In this document: positions 45,004 to 58,116 of the stretch, piece after piece
Numbering within the stretch: position 1 is the first letter of the stretch
Layout: every line of letters begins with the position of its first letter
Assembly: GCA_025667525.1 (NCBI GenBank)
Contig: CM046882.1
Coordinates: 27,741,394 to 27,805,393, forward strand
Source of the DNA: Glebionis coronaria
Taxonomy: Eukaryota > Streptophyta > Magnoliopsida > Asterales > Asteraceae
DNA: 64,000 bases
Reading direction: 5' to 3'
Position numbers and translations under genes: made by a program
Notes under the pieces: generated by a model
What the model saw: only the letters and a program-made list of their open reading frames with translations
The model's database searches: none
What the model was told of the DNA's origin: nothing

Positions 45004-45402
45004 ATGTTTTAATTAAATATGATTACATGTTTTGTATATATTAGAGATATAAAGTTGTACATATGCATTAAAACCTTGTATTACTTAAATTTCATTTTTT
45101 TGGTTGCACTAATATGTTGTACATTATGTTGTATGTGTTGTACTACTTAAATTTTTAGTATTAAATGAAGAGAGAAGGTCTAATCTCTTTTATAAGATAG
45201 TATGATTTTAATTAAATATAATTACATGTTTTGTATATATTAGAGATATAAAGTTGTACATATGCATTAAAACCTTGTATTACTTAAATTTCATTTTCTT
45301 GGTTGCACTAATATGTTGTATATTATGTTGTATGTGTTGTACTACTTAAATTTTTAGTATTAAATGAAGAGAGAAGGTATAATCTCTTTTATAAGATAGT
45401 AT
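45004..45402 (+). repeat. Tandem duplication, 199 bp x 2
   Basis: ATTACATGTTTTGTATATAT occurs at 45,022 and 45,221, with nearly identical text through GAAGAGAGAAGGT. Period 199 bp, few differences, so recent. Confidence 0.9.
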
Positions 45403-45419
45403 AATGTAGTTTTTCAAAA

Positions 45420-45610
45420 TACCCCCTTACACTATATGACATGTTACGGAAACTACTTTACACTTTTAACTATTACGACTTTTTAGTGCAATAAACTGTA
45501 TTTGTCTAATATGAAATTGATAACTACTGATTCATTTGAAAAAGAAAATACTATCGAGATAATCGTCGAGTTACAAACCAAACTAGCTCAATATTCAAAT
45601 GCTTCGAACA
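45420..45610 (+). repeat. Diverged repeat, copy 3
   Basis: Matches the unit at 43,840 and 44,135 (CTTTACACTTTTAACTATTA, CAAACCAAACTAGCTCAATA). Interrupted on the right by the (TA)n tract. Confidence 0.55.
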
Positions 45611-45638
45611 TACATATGATCTTATAAAAATATTTGCA

Positions 45639-47095
<1,457 letters not shown>

Positions 47096-47178
<83 letters not shown>
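47096..47178 (+). repeat. (TA)n microsatellite, right
   Basis: About 83 bp of TA at the right side of the element. Confidence 0.95.
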
Positions 47179-47181
<3 letters not shown>

Positions 47182-47249
47182 TCTTACGACAATAGTTTTT
47201 GAGGTTATTTGTTCCTTGCAACGCTAGTTATTGGCGCGATTTTTTTTAC

Positions 47250-47420
47250 AAAATTGCCCCATACATAACGACGTGTTACAAAAACAACCTTAGATTTTGT
47301 AACTACTTACATCTTTTTTATATAACAATGTTTACTTATTAAATATGGAGCGTATATCTCTCGGTTATTTTGATGAAAAAATACCGTTGAAACATTAAGG
47401 TCTTGATAGGTCCAAATAAC
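47250..47420 (+). repeat. Diverged repeat, copy 4
   Basis: Matches the units at 43,840, 44,135 and 45,420 (TTACAAAAACAACCTTAGAT, TTATATAACAA..TTTA.TTATTAAATATGG). Its position right after the second (TA)n suggests that copies 3 and 4 were one array split by the insertion. Confidence 0.5.
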
Positions 47421-47464
47421 TAAAGAACACAATGAAAATACATTATGACTTCCTCTTCGGGTGT

Positions 47465-47815
47465 GTTTGTTGAAATGAGCAGTAGCTGTGAGCAGGAGCA
47501 GTAAGCAGTGAGCAGTGAGCAGTAGTTGTGACCAGGAGCAGCGAACAGTAGCTATGAACAGTAGCTGTCATAGCTCACAGCTCATTTATTCACCACTCAT
47601 TTGTCACCGCTCCTTAAAAGAAGCATTGAAAAACTTGTATTCCTAAAAAGTAGCACCGCTCACCGCTCCTTTACCAAACGACTAAAAAAATCACAACGCT
47701 CACCGCTCCTTTTTCCAAACAATTGTTAAAAATCAAAATGCTATTCTTTACCGCTCACCGCTCCAAAAAGCTTCACCATCGCTCCTTGCCAAACGCAGCT
47801 TTCATATCACATATA
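47465..47815. mobile_element. MITE-like element with AGCAGTGAGC / GCTCACCGCTCC ends
   Basis: The left half has repeated AGCAGTGAGCAGTGAGC words and the right half has repeated CACCGCTCACCGCTCC. They pair as inverted copies. The outer words are GTGTTTG on the left and CCAAACGCAGC on the right. Target duplication unclear. Confidence 0.5.
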
Positions 47816-47960
47816 GCATTCCATAAAACAAAAAAAATTAATGTGTGTATTGAAGTGCTTACGATGAACTTTTAGATTCATATATGTGTGAAACAAACTC
47901 GCTACTTTTTCTTAATTATATCATTTACATTATCTATTATTTGAAAACAAATTTTTAAAA

Positions 47961-47992
47961 CTAGCCACCCATTGAGCGGGCCTTGAAGCTAG
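47961..47992 (+). mobile_element. Helitron 3' terminus
   Basis: Hairpin GCCACCC...GCGGGC, then CTTGAAGCTAG (CTAG at 47,989-47,992) and T. Very similar to the end at 8,199-8,227. Confidence 0.6.
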
Positions 47993-48160
47993 TTCTTTAT
48001 AAAAAAAAGCCTAATATTGCCATAGTAATATACACATTATAATTTTCTAATTTCTTGACTTTCTTATATGGTTATCTATTATGGACCATACTCATCCAAA
48101 TTATTTTCAAACTCTTCTAAAGTCTTAATCTCATGAAAACTATCAGTCTACTTTTCCAAA

Positions 48161-48473
48161 GGTGCATTTGGAGGTCTACAAGCCCGTTTCGCATTCCTTC
48201 GACGTCCATGTCTCATTTGGGATTGCAAAAATGGGAGAAATTATTACATCTTCCATTATTATGTATAATATGATTGTTGAAGATGAACGAAAAACTTATT
48301 AAATTTTTTATCTTTCAAAAAATTTCACCAACATGGATACAAATGGTGATGACGTTGTTACTTATTTTGCAAGTTTTATGAGAAACAGAACAACTACGCA
48401 ACAAAGAAGCTCATTCATCTCTAAAAGTGACTTGATTGAGCATATACAAAAAAAGTTTGGGGATGATAATTAA
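48161..48473 (+). pseudogene. PIF/Harbinger transposase C-terminal fragment, frameshifted
   Basis: From 48,161 one frame reads AFGGLQARFAFLRRP then W, matching the conserved GxLQxRFxxxxxP block of plant Harbinger DDE transposases. A frameshift near 48,230 moves to a second frame with MYNMIVEDER, the usual HNMIVEDE block that carries the catalytic Glu. This frame continues to SKSDLIEHIQKKFGDDN and a stop at 48,471, which is the normal protein end. The catalytic core upstream is missing. Confidence 0.8.
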
Positions 48474-48792
48474 TTAAGTCATATGTATTTCTTGCATTTT
48501 TAATTTTTAATTTATACATATATTTGTAATTTCATTTATTTCTCTTAATGAAATACGTATTTTATTTCAATTATAACGTAAAAATTTAAATCATTTTTTT
48601 AATTAAACAGTCATTTTAAAATAATATGTTTATAAAGTAAATATTTTTCTTATATATAACTTTAGATCAAATATCTAAGTAACTAAACTTAATATCATTT
48701 TGTTGAGTTGGGTTGTGGAGGGTGATGAATAAACATAGTCTCATTGAAGTTCGAATTGTAGAGCAATGAGTGAGTACAAACATATTGTACTA

Positions 48793-48860
48793 CTAGACGA
48801 GTACCCGCGTATAACGGCGGAAACTCTTTAGCAACATATAAATAACGATATGTGATTTGA
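48793..48860 (-). mobile_element. Helitron 3' terminus, reverse
   Basis: CTAGACGAGTACCCGCGTAT then CGGCGG, same family as 28,033, followed by the shared block TAACGATATGTGAT and GTGTTTCGTG. Confidence 0.6.
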
Positions 48861-49112
48861 GGTAAGTGTTTCGTGAAACTGAAAACGAAATTGCTAGAAT
48901 GAAATTACAAATGTTCGTAATTACGTGCGATGAATTTTTAACATGTTCTTAAGCTTATCAAAAATATAGGAGGAGAATATTAGTGCTAATGTTAGCATTG
49001 CTTAAAAAAAAGGAAAAGAATATGAGAATCACTAAGAAAATCAAGTTAAATATTATAAAGATGATAGACCATAATAAATAGAAAGTCGTCGTACGTAAGA
49101 ATATATATTTTA

Positions 49113-49215
49113 TGTAGACGATTACCCGCATATAGTGATGAAAATTTCTAACGTCGGATAATTAACAAAATACTATAATGTGTTAAGTGTTTTGTGTAAC
49201 ATTCAAAATAGAACG
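49113..49215 (-). mobile_element. Decayed Helitron 3' terminus, reverse
   Basis: GTAGACGATTACCCGCATAT then AGTGTTTTGTGTAACATTCA: same family as 28,033 with the terminal CTAG altered to GTAG. Confidence 0.45.
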
Positions 49216-49984
49216 TGGAAATATTAAAATGCCATTGTAAATGGTAACATGCGATAAATTTTTAACATGCATCAGACATAATATAAAAATATTTAGTGAA
49301 ACATTGCATTAATAATAGATAAAATATAGCAAGGAACGTTACTCGTCATGTGAAATTTTTTAGTACACGACATATGAGTTATAGACTCTTTCTTGACTAA
49401 ACTCTTTTATTCGTTCCACTTAATATTTATTTGTTAGATTGTAAATTAAACATTGAAACAAATTATACACTATAACTAATGTTTTAAAACCCACGTTGAC
49501 CCTGTCAGTTGTAGCAGTTGAGTCGTGAGCCGGATCAGATGTGATCAAGCTTTTGTTTGTTTGAGAACCGGATAGAACCCTTAAATTTTCTATTAACTCG
49601 GTTTTAACCGAGGTGCTAAACTACGATTTTTTTTCAAAACTACCAGAAAACTTTATAGTCGCTGATACTCTGATAGTTATATACGGATACTTGCTAGGAA
49701 TTTCTTTTGTGACTTGCAACAGAGGCGAAACAAATTTAACTGATTTGAAAATCTCCACACGAATTGATATATCTAATTAGTAATTATGTACACGTAGTAT
49801 AAACTAATGATATCTAACCAAATTAACAATATTCAAAACAAAGGAATGTCGTGTGCAAAGTATTTTCTTACACTAAATGTAGTAAAAAGTTGACGAATAT
49901 GCTTGTATGAAAGTTTAAACTCTGATAAAAGCTACGAATTATTTTCTTTTACTACCGATTAAAGTGTGCATACTTTTTTATAGT

Positions 49985-50215
49985 ACTTGTTTTTATGTTT
50001 TTTTAACAGCAGTTTGGTACAGTTGAGTATCTTGCGTGCCATCGAGGCACCAAGTCATTCGACCCGAGTTCGAATCATCTCACGAAGAGAATATCAACCC
50101 CTATGCTAGCCATCCAGTTTCCCATTAAGGGGCTTCAGGGCATTGCGATGGGATTCAAACCCGGCTGGCAATTCTGAGAAAATCTCCCACATTCATTTGC
50201 ACTTGTTTTTATGTT
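49985..50215 (+). mobile_element. tRNA-derived SINE with 15-bp target duplication
   Basis: The sequence between the exact direct repeats ACTTGTTTTTATGTT (49,985-49,999 and 50,201-50,215) is 201 bp. It contains a box A (TGGTACAGTTGA, 50,015) and a box B (GTTCGAATC, 50,068) of RNA polymerase III, spaced like a tRNA-derived SINE head. There is no poly(A) tail at the right end; the element ends in a T-rich stretch. Confidence 0.8.
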
Positions 50216-51327
50216 GAATTCCTATATATGTATGAAAGTGTTAATACTTTCTTAAAAACGGAATATGATGTGGAGTGTGGACTCTAGAGCACATTTAGGA
50301 GCCTGATCGGTCTTGAGTTTTTTAATGATTCGGGCGAATCAATTTAAAAATGTCCTTATATACAATAATACAAATAAACAAATGAAATTACGCCTACTTC
50401 ACTTCATCACTAGCTTTTCTACTTATGTGTTTGTTTATTGGATTAAAGATCTAAACTTATTTTTGAGCTAGCTTTTGCGATGTATGTTAGATAAATGGTT
50501 ATTAGATTATATCATGATACGCTTTCGAATAGAATTTTTAAATAATAAGTGCAGTTAAAACAAAAGAAAAACACATTGAAACAAAATTACAACGCAACTA
50601 ACCAACATATAAAAACAGTTTACAAACAAATCTCACAACGTATATCAAAAGCAAAATAAATTCACCAACAACTCATCGTTGAAATAAGCCACATATTTGA
50701 TCGCGTGTAATTCTTGAGTAAGTTACACGCGGACACATTCGAGGGCAAATTATTAGTTGGTGGGTAACCAATAGTTGAAGTTTTGGTTTCAATTAAGTGG
50801 TGTTTGTTTCATTAAGATGTTTTAGGTATGAATCTGATTACCGTATCTTACTAGTAAGAGGTGGTTATGAAGTGTGAGTCTGAATCAAATAATGTTGTTT
50901 ATTTATTTATAATTGTGTGAATGATTTTAATCATTTATTTTTTAAAGCATATTTTAAACCACAACAACACAATGAATAAATACTTTCTGTTAACATGAAA
51001 CAACTATTTTTAGCAAAAATATTTAACACAAAATGTTACTTACGTTATTAATATAAAATTGGACTTACTTAATACAACAAGCATCATCAAATAGATATAT
51101 CTGGTTTCTCAATAGTGAAATACAATAGTTGTATATAAAACTAATATTAAAACCTTTTATTAACCTTACCTACCAATTCACTAAAGAAAGTACTACTATA
51201 GTAATAATTAATTTCAAAATAAAAAATAATAAAAAAATCAACAATATTTTACCCATTATCCCACCACACACAATCCAACAACTCTTTTTTTAGTATATCT
51301 TTTTTCTATCTGGTTAAAGATCGTCTT
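50216..51327. other. Intergenic, no gene recognised
   Basis: AT-rich. Short open frames only. Confidence 0.4.
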
Positions 51328-51658
51328 TGTTGGTAATACGTTTTACGTATTAGAAAGGATCGGTCACTCCAACAATAGTCTAAGTAGTAGCTCGTAGTTT
51401 AGTTAACTTAATATTAAGCAAACAAGGCCAAGCCAAGCCTACAACATGTGTAGGCCGGCGGCCGATTGTAAGCCCAATCCCATCACATAGGCTTGGGTAT
51501 ATAAACCCTCTCCTTAGTTGGAGAGGGTGGTGGTTTTATCATACTTTACACATAGTAAAAGGTGTATTGTTTACTTTCTCTCTAAAGTGTGTGTGAAATC
51601 TACCATCTTTCTATCTCTTTCTCCTTCTGAACATAAGCAAGATTTACAATATCGTACA
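51328..51658 (+). repeat. 5' LTR of the copia element
   Basis: Begins TGTTGGTAATACG and ends GTACA. Contains the promoter GGGTATATAAACCC (TATA near 51,497) and a CT-rich leader. Related to the LTR remnant at 22,453. Confidence 0.8.
51497..51505 (+). promoter_or_regulatory. Copia LTR TATA box
   Basis: GTATATAAA followed by CCCTCTCC, also seen at 22,603 in LTR remnant A. Confidence 0.7.
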
Positions 51659-51660
51659 AA

Positions 51661-51672
51661 TGGTATCAAGAG
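51661..51672 (+). promoter_or_regulatory. Primer-binding site, initiator-Met-tRNA
   Basis: TGGTATCAAGAG, one inserted A compared with TGGTATCAGAG, two bases after the LTR end. Confidence 0.85.
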
Positions 51673-51920
51673 CCACGGGATGATTGTTTGGTTTATGTGT
51701 TTGTGTTCTTGATTCATACGCTGATTTTTGATCCAAATACATTCGAACCATTTTTTTTTGTGTTTTTTATGGTTTTTTTTCTTGATAAAAATCTTCTACA
51801 TAGTTGTGGTAGAGATTTGGTATATTTACTTTGGCTAAAAACACAAAAATTTTGGGTGTTTTGATCATTTTTTGGCTTAAAATCTCGAATTGGTTGAGTT
51901 TTGTCCGAGAAAAGTGGGTA

Positions 51921-52226
51921 TTATTCCGACAGAATCCATCGAAAAAGGGTTTGGATATTCCGACAGCTTCCATCGGAAAAGGGTTTACACATTCCGATCG
52001 TTATTCCGACGGGTATTCCGATACTGGTATTCCGACAGGTCATTCCGACGGTTATTCCGATAGTGTTATTCAGACAGGTTTTTCCGATATATTATTCCGA
52101 CAGTTGATTCCGACAGGGGTATTCCGATAGATTATTCCGACAGTGTTTTCCGGCAGTTGATTCCGACAGGGGTATTCTGATAGATTATTCCGACAGGGTT
52201 TTCTGACAGTTTATTCCGACAGGGGG
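51921..52226 (+). repeat. ATTCCGACAG tandem repeat in the copia leader
   Basis: About 17 copies of ATTCCGAC or ATTCCGATAG at variable spacing of 12-35 bp, between the primer site and gag. One longer unit (TTGATTCCGACAGGGGTATT) is repeated perfectly. No coding function likely. Confidence 0.85.
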
Positions 52227-52380
52227 TATTTGTGAGTTTTTGTTCGTCTTGGAATTTTTTGGTCATCGAGAACATATTTTAGGGGATTTCAACATTGTTT
52301 CTCAACTTCAACTCACAACAACAAACACATTTACTTTCTCTCATTGTTCGATCAACTTTTGTAAATCTTAACTTATCGAA

Positions 52381-54177
52381 ATGGAGTACACATCTCTTAC
52401 GGATAAGTCCATCCTCTCGGGTACGGATAATCGTCCACCAATGTTGGTGACGACTATGTACGAGGATTGGGCTTCCCGAATGGAACTTTATATGTTGAAC
52501 AAAGAAAATGGACATCTCATTAGGGCATCGATGCTCAATGGACCATTTGTATATGGTACTGTGACGGAAGGTACTATTACTCGTCCTCGCACAACGGGTG
52601 ATTTGACTAGAGATGATACGATTCAAGATAAGTGTGATAAACAAGCTACAAACATCATTCTCCAAGCCCTTCCTCCGGATGTCTACAAACTCGTCAGTAA
52701 ACATAAAGTTGCTAAAGAGTTATGAGATAGAATTCGTGTTCTAATGAAAGGCACCTCGTTAACTAAACAAGAACGAGAGTGTAAGCTATATGATACGTTT
52801 GATAAGTTTGTCTATGTTCCCGGGGAGACTCTCAATGGTTACTAGTTGATATTCACTTTATTGTTGAATGAGCCCAATATTTATGGCATGGCAATTCCGA
52901 CATTTCAGCTAAACACCAAGTATGTGAATACTCTTCCTTCTAAATGGAGCAAGTACGTGACGATTGTCAAATTGGCTAAGGATTTGCATAACACCAATGT
53001 GGATCAACTTCAAGCTTTTCTTCAACAACACAAATGCCATGTGATCGAGGCTCGGTTGTCTACACCACAAGTTCGTGATCCACTTGCCATGTATGCTTCT
53101 CAACAAATGACCCCCCAACAAAACATGGCTTACACTTATCAACAACCATCATACTTGTAGCAGTCATCACCACACACCTATCAGCAACCACAACAACCAT
53201 CTTATTAACCACTAATGATGCCACAGCAAGCATTTCAGCAAAGTGTTCATCAACAGTCTTTTCCACAGCAACCAACACATCATGCATCTCCATCACAAGC
53301 TATAATTTCTCCAATTGGCTACACTCCTCATCAAGGATATTTTCCAATTGAAGCACCACAAGCACAAGCCCTCTACTCCAATGAACTTCCACCAATTGAA
53401 GCACCAGTCTTTACTCCAAATGATACGCCAACTGATGTTCTAAACCATCTCACTACCTATTTGTCAAAACTTGTTGCAACTAGAGGATTTCCACCAACAA
53501 ACAATCAGCTCCGCACCTCTTCAAATCCTCGACCACAAGCCACTGTTCAAGATGGTCAAGTGACGGTGCAACCTATTCAGGGAAGGCAAAATTCATATAG
53601 ACCTCCTACAAGGACCATGAATGCTCAAGCTGTGAATTCTCAAGCTAATGGAAATGGAAGCACTGTTGGTCCACAAAAGGTTGTGACTTGCTACAATTGT
53701 AGAGGACAAGGTCATATGGCTAGGGAATGCACTCAGCCAAAAAGGAGAAGGGATGTAACGTGGTTTCATGAGAAGATGTATTTGGTCAATGCTTAGTCTA
53801 AGGGAAAGATTTTGGATTCAGAAGAGATAGCATTTCTTGCAGGCCCAGGGGCAGCATACAATGAAGGCATTACAGTCGTTTCCACTTCTAATGCAGCTTA
53901 TCAAGTAGATGATCTTGACGCATATGATTCGGATTGTGATGACATTCACTCTGCCCAAGCTGCTCTCGTTGCTAATCTCTCTCACTACGGTTTTGATGTC
54001 GTCAGTGAGGTACCAACCACATCTAATAATATTCATGATAATCCACATCATGTTGAGCATGACAATAACAACCTTGAACAGCATTCGGGAACTAGTAACT
54101 CAAATGATGTGGTATCCAATACAACACATTTGAGTGAACCTCAACAAAAATTCTACGACGGGTATGGAATCTTATGA
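52381..54177 (+). pseudogene. Copia gag with zinc knuckle, several stops
   Basis: The frame from Met at 52,381 (MEYTSLTDKSIL) stays in the same phase to 54,177 but has stops at 52,723, 52,843, 53,158, 53,206 and 53,794. The capsid motifs are a PPMLVTTMYEDWASRMELY phrase and LPSKWSKYVTIVKL. A Gln/Pro-rich segment (about 53,100-53,400) precedes the zinc knuckle C-x2-C-x4-H-x4-C (CYNCRGQGHMAREC, about 53,689-53,730). Most of these stops are one transition away from Gln or Trp codons. A frameshift near 54,150 leads to the extension region. Confidence 0.88.
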
Positions 54178-56650
54178 TCAACGTAATCTGGTAATGGTGC
54201 CTAAACCTATTATTGATAACATGAATGTGGCTGTTCGACAAACCATAGATATGAATGCCAACCTAACCGCTAAGCTTGTGCTGTATAAGGAAAAGGTCAA
54301 AACTTTTGAAATGGTCCCTCAAGCAGAGAAAATAACTTATTCTGAATTTGACCAATTTCCTTTTTGAAAAGATTGAACACTTAAACGAAATAGAATCATT
54401 AAAAGCTACTCTTTCTAATGAATTAAAAGAAAAAGAGTCGGTTGTAAATGATTTTCAGAAACTTAAATTGGATTTCGCTCTCGAGTTTAAAAATCTTGAA
54501 TCAGAAATTAATGCTACCAAACTTCTTAAATTCAAGGAAAAACAACTTTTAAAACAATACGCTTCCATAGAAAAGGTTCATCTTTTAACTAAATCGTTCA
54601 AAGAACTCGAACTTAAGCATATTCAAGATTTACCCCCTAATCCCGGTTATGCAAAAAAAGCTCAGGAATATATTCCTTGTCTATATGATGTGACCATAAT
54701 TGGCAAATCGAAAGAAGCACCTTATGTTCGTAGTACTGAGGAGACATAGTCACTTGCGGAAGAAACTCATTCTAAAATGCTTTCAAAATTCCATAAGATT
54801 TATTATGATAATTATAATAAAGATAAATTTTCTAAAAAGACCCGTATTCGTTTACTAAAGGAATTAGCTCAATTATCAGCTTTTGTGCCCCAAAGTTTGT
54901 CAAAGGAAAACCTTCCTAGTACGTCTCCTACACTTGTAAAAAAGGATTTAACTAAGTTAATTCCACCGGTAAGTAAGGCGTCCGATAACTTAAATGCGGT
55001 GCACCAACACTTAGCCGATTTTGACAAGGTCATTTTGAGCACACTAGAGCTGCATTTCGAGACGAAATTGTTCCATTTATAAACAATATTAAAGCTTGTC
55101 TTCGTATTTTTGAACAAGAATTGCTTTTGGAAATAGAAGAAGTTAGACGCGTTTTTAATGAAATGGATGATGCATATGAATACGGTTTAATTGAAATTGA
55201 ACGAATTTCACGATAAAATGATCAGGTTCTGAAGCAAGTGATGTGTCATGATATAGTTTCTGTCTGTGTGAATAAAACTGTTGATAATGATTCTATTGTG
55301 CATAATGTTGAATATGTGGATAATGTGGTAGATAGTACTTGTCACGAATCGGACGCTGAATTTTTAAAGCTTCAAGATTCATATTCTTCGCTTTCAAAAC
55401 GTTTTGATGAGATTCAAACACATTGTATTTCGCTTGAATGCAAGCAACAATTTATTCAAGAAATCTTTGAAACGTCATTCGAAGGTGTTAATATCGATGA
55501 TGCAAATTTTCAAAAGAATTTTTAATTGAATTTACAATCAAAACAGCATCAGCCAAGTGACGAGGTTGCTAAATCTTTGCCGATAGCCATAGAGAAATCT
55601 AGGGAGATTAACTACGTGAACGCACTTGAGGCCGCTGAGAATTTTAAACTTGATCTAGATAATCTAGTTTCCAAGATTTTGTCTAAAGTTGCTAACTTAA
55701 AAAAGACAAATACACAACTTTTCGATTTAGTAAAGCCCGCATGTGCTAATACCACTGCACATAATCAATCATTGATTGAACAACTAAATAGAAAATCGGA
55801 GGAAATATCTGATTTGAGGGAACAAATTTGTGATAAAAATCTGGCTTTGGCGGAGTTAAAAGAAACACTTCGTACCCTAAAAGGTAAGAATGTTGTGGAT
55901 AACGCAACCACTGTCTCAGTATCGTCCTCTAGTGCAGTCAAAAGGAACCTCATTGTTGTCACACCATTTAATAAGGGCCCCAAGACTAAACCATCTCAAA
56001 CATTGGTCACTAAAGATAAAGCAAAATCAAAATCAGCTTCTAATATTCCCGTGTTGCCTTTTACAGGAGTAAGCACCACTACTAAAGCTCAAAGATCTAA
56101 GCTTAAAAGAAACAAGAAGAATGATAGGATCTTGCCCCCATCTAGTAGTCAAGTGAAGAAGAAAGTAGAAGCCCATCCTAGGAATATTATTTCTATTTTG
56201 AATAAAAAGAGTCATGTAGCTAAACCTAAAGGCTATGCGGTTGTGCAGCGTTCTAAGCCTATTGTGAATTCTAATTTGAAATGTTGGAATTGCAATGAAT
56301 GTATGTTTCATGATTCTTGCCTTATAGACCATGTGAATGAGATGAATGCCCAGAAAAATGGTTTAGAATGGAAACCGACTAGGAAAGTGTTAACCCAAGT
56401 TGGTTGGATGTGGCGCCCCACTGGTAGAAATTTCACTATAGTAGGAAATGTGTGCCCTTTAACTAGGATCACTCCCACTAAAGCGAAGAAAGCGTGCCCT
56501 TTAACTAGGAGTACCAAGGCTACCAAAACACAAGCGTGTCCTTTAACTAGGAACACCGACACTACTGTAGGAACCAAGTGCCCTTTAAATAGGTCTACTC
56601 CCACTGTAGTGCCCGCTAATACTCCAAAACCTCAGAAATTGGAACAATAA
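54134..56650 (+). pseudogene. Long gag extension with coiled coils
   Basis: Five pieces in different phases (frameshifts near 54,350 and 55,040; stops at 54,747, 55,214, 55,523) make a Lys/Glu/Asn/Leu-rich protein of about 800 residues. It contains heptad-like coiled coils (54,370-54,620, 55,780-55,900), a second Cys/His cluster (CWNCNECMFHDSC, ~56,282) and four CPLTR repeats (56,453-56,597). Such a spacer between zinc knuckle and protease is typical of copia elements of daisy-family plants in my memory. Function unknown; probably a particle-assembly domain. Confidence 0.75.
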
Positions 56651-56796
56651 AACCTGTTAGTGGTAAAACTCACAATAGAAAACGCAGAAAATCTAAGGGC
56701 AACACAAATGTTTAGCAATTCTGACATATCTGTATCTGCTAACAATACAGAACCAATAGTTTCCAATGCATTGTCTACTGTTATTGTTAAAAATAG

Positions 56797-58086
56797 GTGG
56801 TCCAAATTGTTCTCGGGTATTTGGACTCTGGTTGCTCCAAGCATATGACCGGAGATCGCTCTCAGCTCAGAAATTTCGTCAGCAAGTTTCTTGGTACGGT
56901 TCGATTTGGAAATGATCATATTGCAAAGATAATGGGTTATGGTGAATATCTTACTGGTAATGTTATAATTTCAAGAGTGTATTATGTGGAAGGTCTCAGT
57001 CACAATTTATTTTCTGTAGGACAATTTTGTGATGCAAACCTAGAAGTTGCTTTTCAAGAGCATACTTGCTTCATTCGTAATTTAAAAGGGGTTGATTTAT
57101 TAAAAGGTACTCGAGGGAATAATTTGTACACTTTGTCTTTACAAGATATGATGGCCGCTTCTCTCGTATGTCTTCTCTCCAAAGCATCGAAGACTAAGTC
57201 ATGGTTATGGCATCGACGGTTATCACATCCTAACTTTGACGCTATTAATCACTTGGCGAAAAACGAAGTTGTTCGTGGTCTTCCTAAACTTACATTTCAC
57301 AAGTATCATTTGTGTTCCTCGTGTACAATGGGGAAAAGCACTAAGAAATCATACAAACCCTAGACTGAAGACACCAACCAAGAGAAACTTTATTTGTTGC
57401 ATATGGATCTTTGTGGGCCAACGCGTGTTGAAAGTCTTAGTGGTAAAAAGTACATCCTCGTCATTGTCGATGATTACTCTCGGTTTACATGGGTGAAATT
57501 TCTTACAACAAAAAATAAAGCAGCTAAATTCATCATCGGATTTCTCAAGATGATTCAAGCGCGTCTCAAGACTACTGTCTGACGCATTCGTACAGATAAT
57601 GGAACCGAATTTGTGAATCAAATCTGGAGTGATTATTATGAAGAAGTTGGCATATCTCATGAAACATCTGTTGCTCGCACTCCACAACAAAACGGTGTCG
57701 TTGAAAGGCGAAATCACACACTTATGAAAGCTGCTCAAACGATGTTAATTTACGCAAAGGCTCCATTATTTTTATGGGCAGAAGCAGTATCTACAGCAGT
57801 TTTAACCCAAAACCGGTCACTAATTCGTAAACGCCATGGTAAAACACCTTATGAGCTTCTACATGGAAAAGTACCAGATTTATCATATCTTCATGTATTT
57901 GGTTCTCTTTGCTATCCAAATAATGATGGTGACCATTTGGGAAAACTTCAACCCAAGGCTGATATTGGTATTTTCATTGGTTATGCACCCACAAAGAAGG
58001 CATACCGAATCTACAACCGTAATTCTCGTAGGATCCTCAAAACTATGAATGTTGATTTTGATGAGCTGACAACAATGGTTTCTTAG
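56797..58086 (+). pseudogene. Copia protease and integrase
   Basis: Protease active site DSGCSKHM at about 56,826, and the gag-pre-integrase zinc-binding domain H-x4-H...C-x2-C at 57,210-57,330. The integrase core has its three acidic residues: Asp in MDLCGP (~57,405), Asp in RTDNGTEF (~57,594) and Glu in NGVVERRN (~57,700). Stops at 57,361, 57,580 and 58,084 break the frame. Ends with the usual integrase C-terminus GYAPTKKAYRIYN. Confidence 0.92.
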
Positions 58087-58116
58087 CAAAGCAACTCTGA
58101 ACCTGCACTTCATGAA

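Larger units (their letters stand above)
48474..49984. other. Intergenic with two Helitron ends
   Basis: No gene. Contains reverse Helitron 3' termini at about 48,793 and 49,113 and otherwise AT-rich sequence. Confidence 0.45.
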
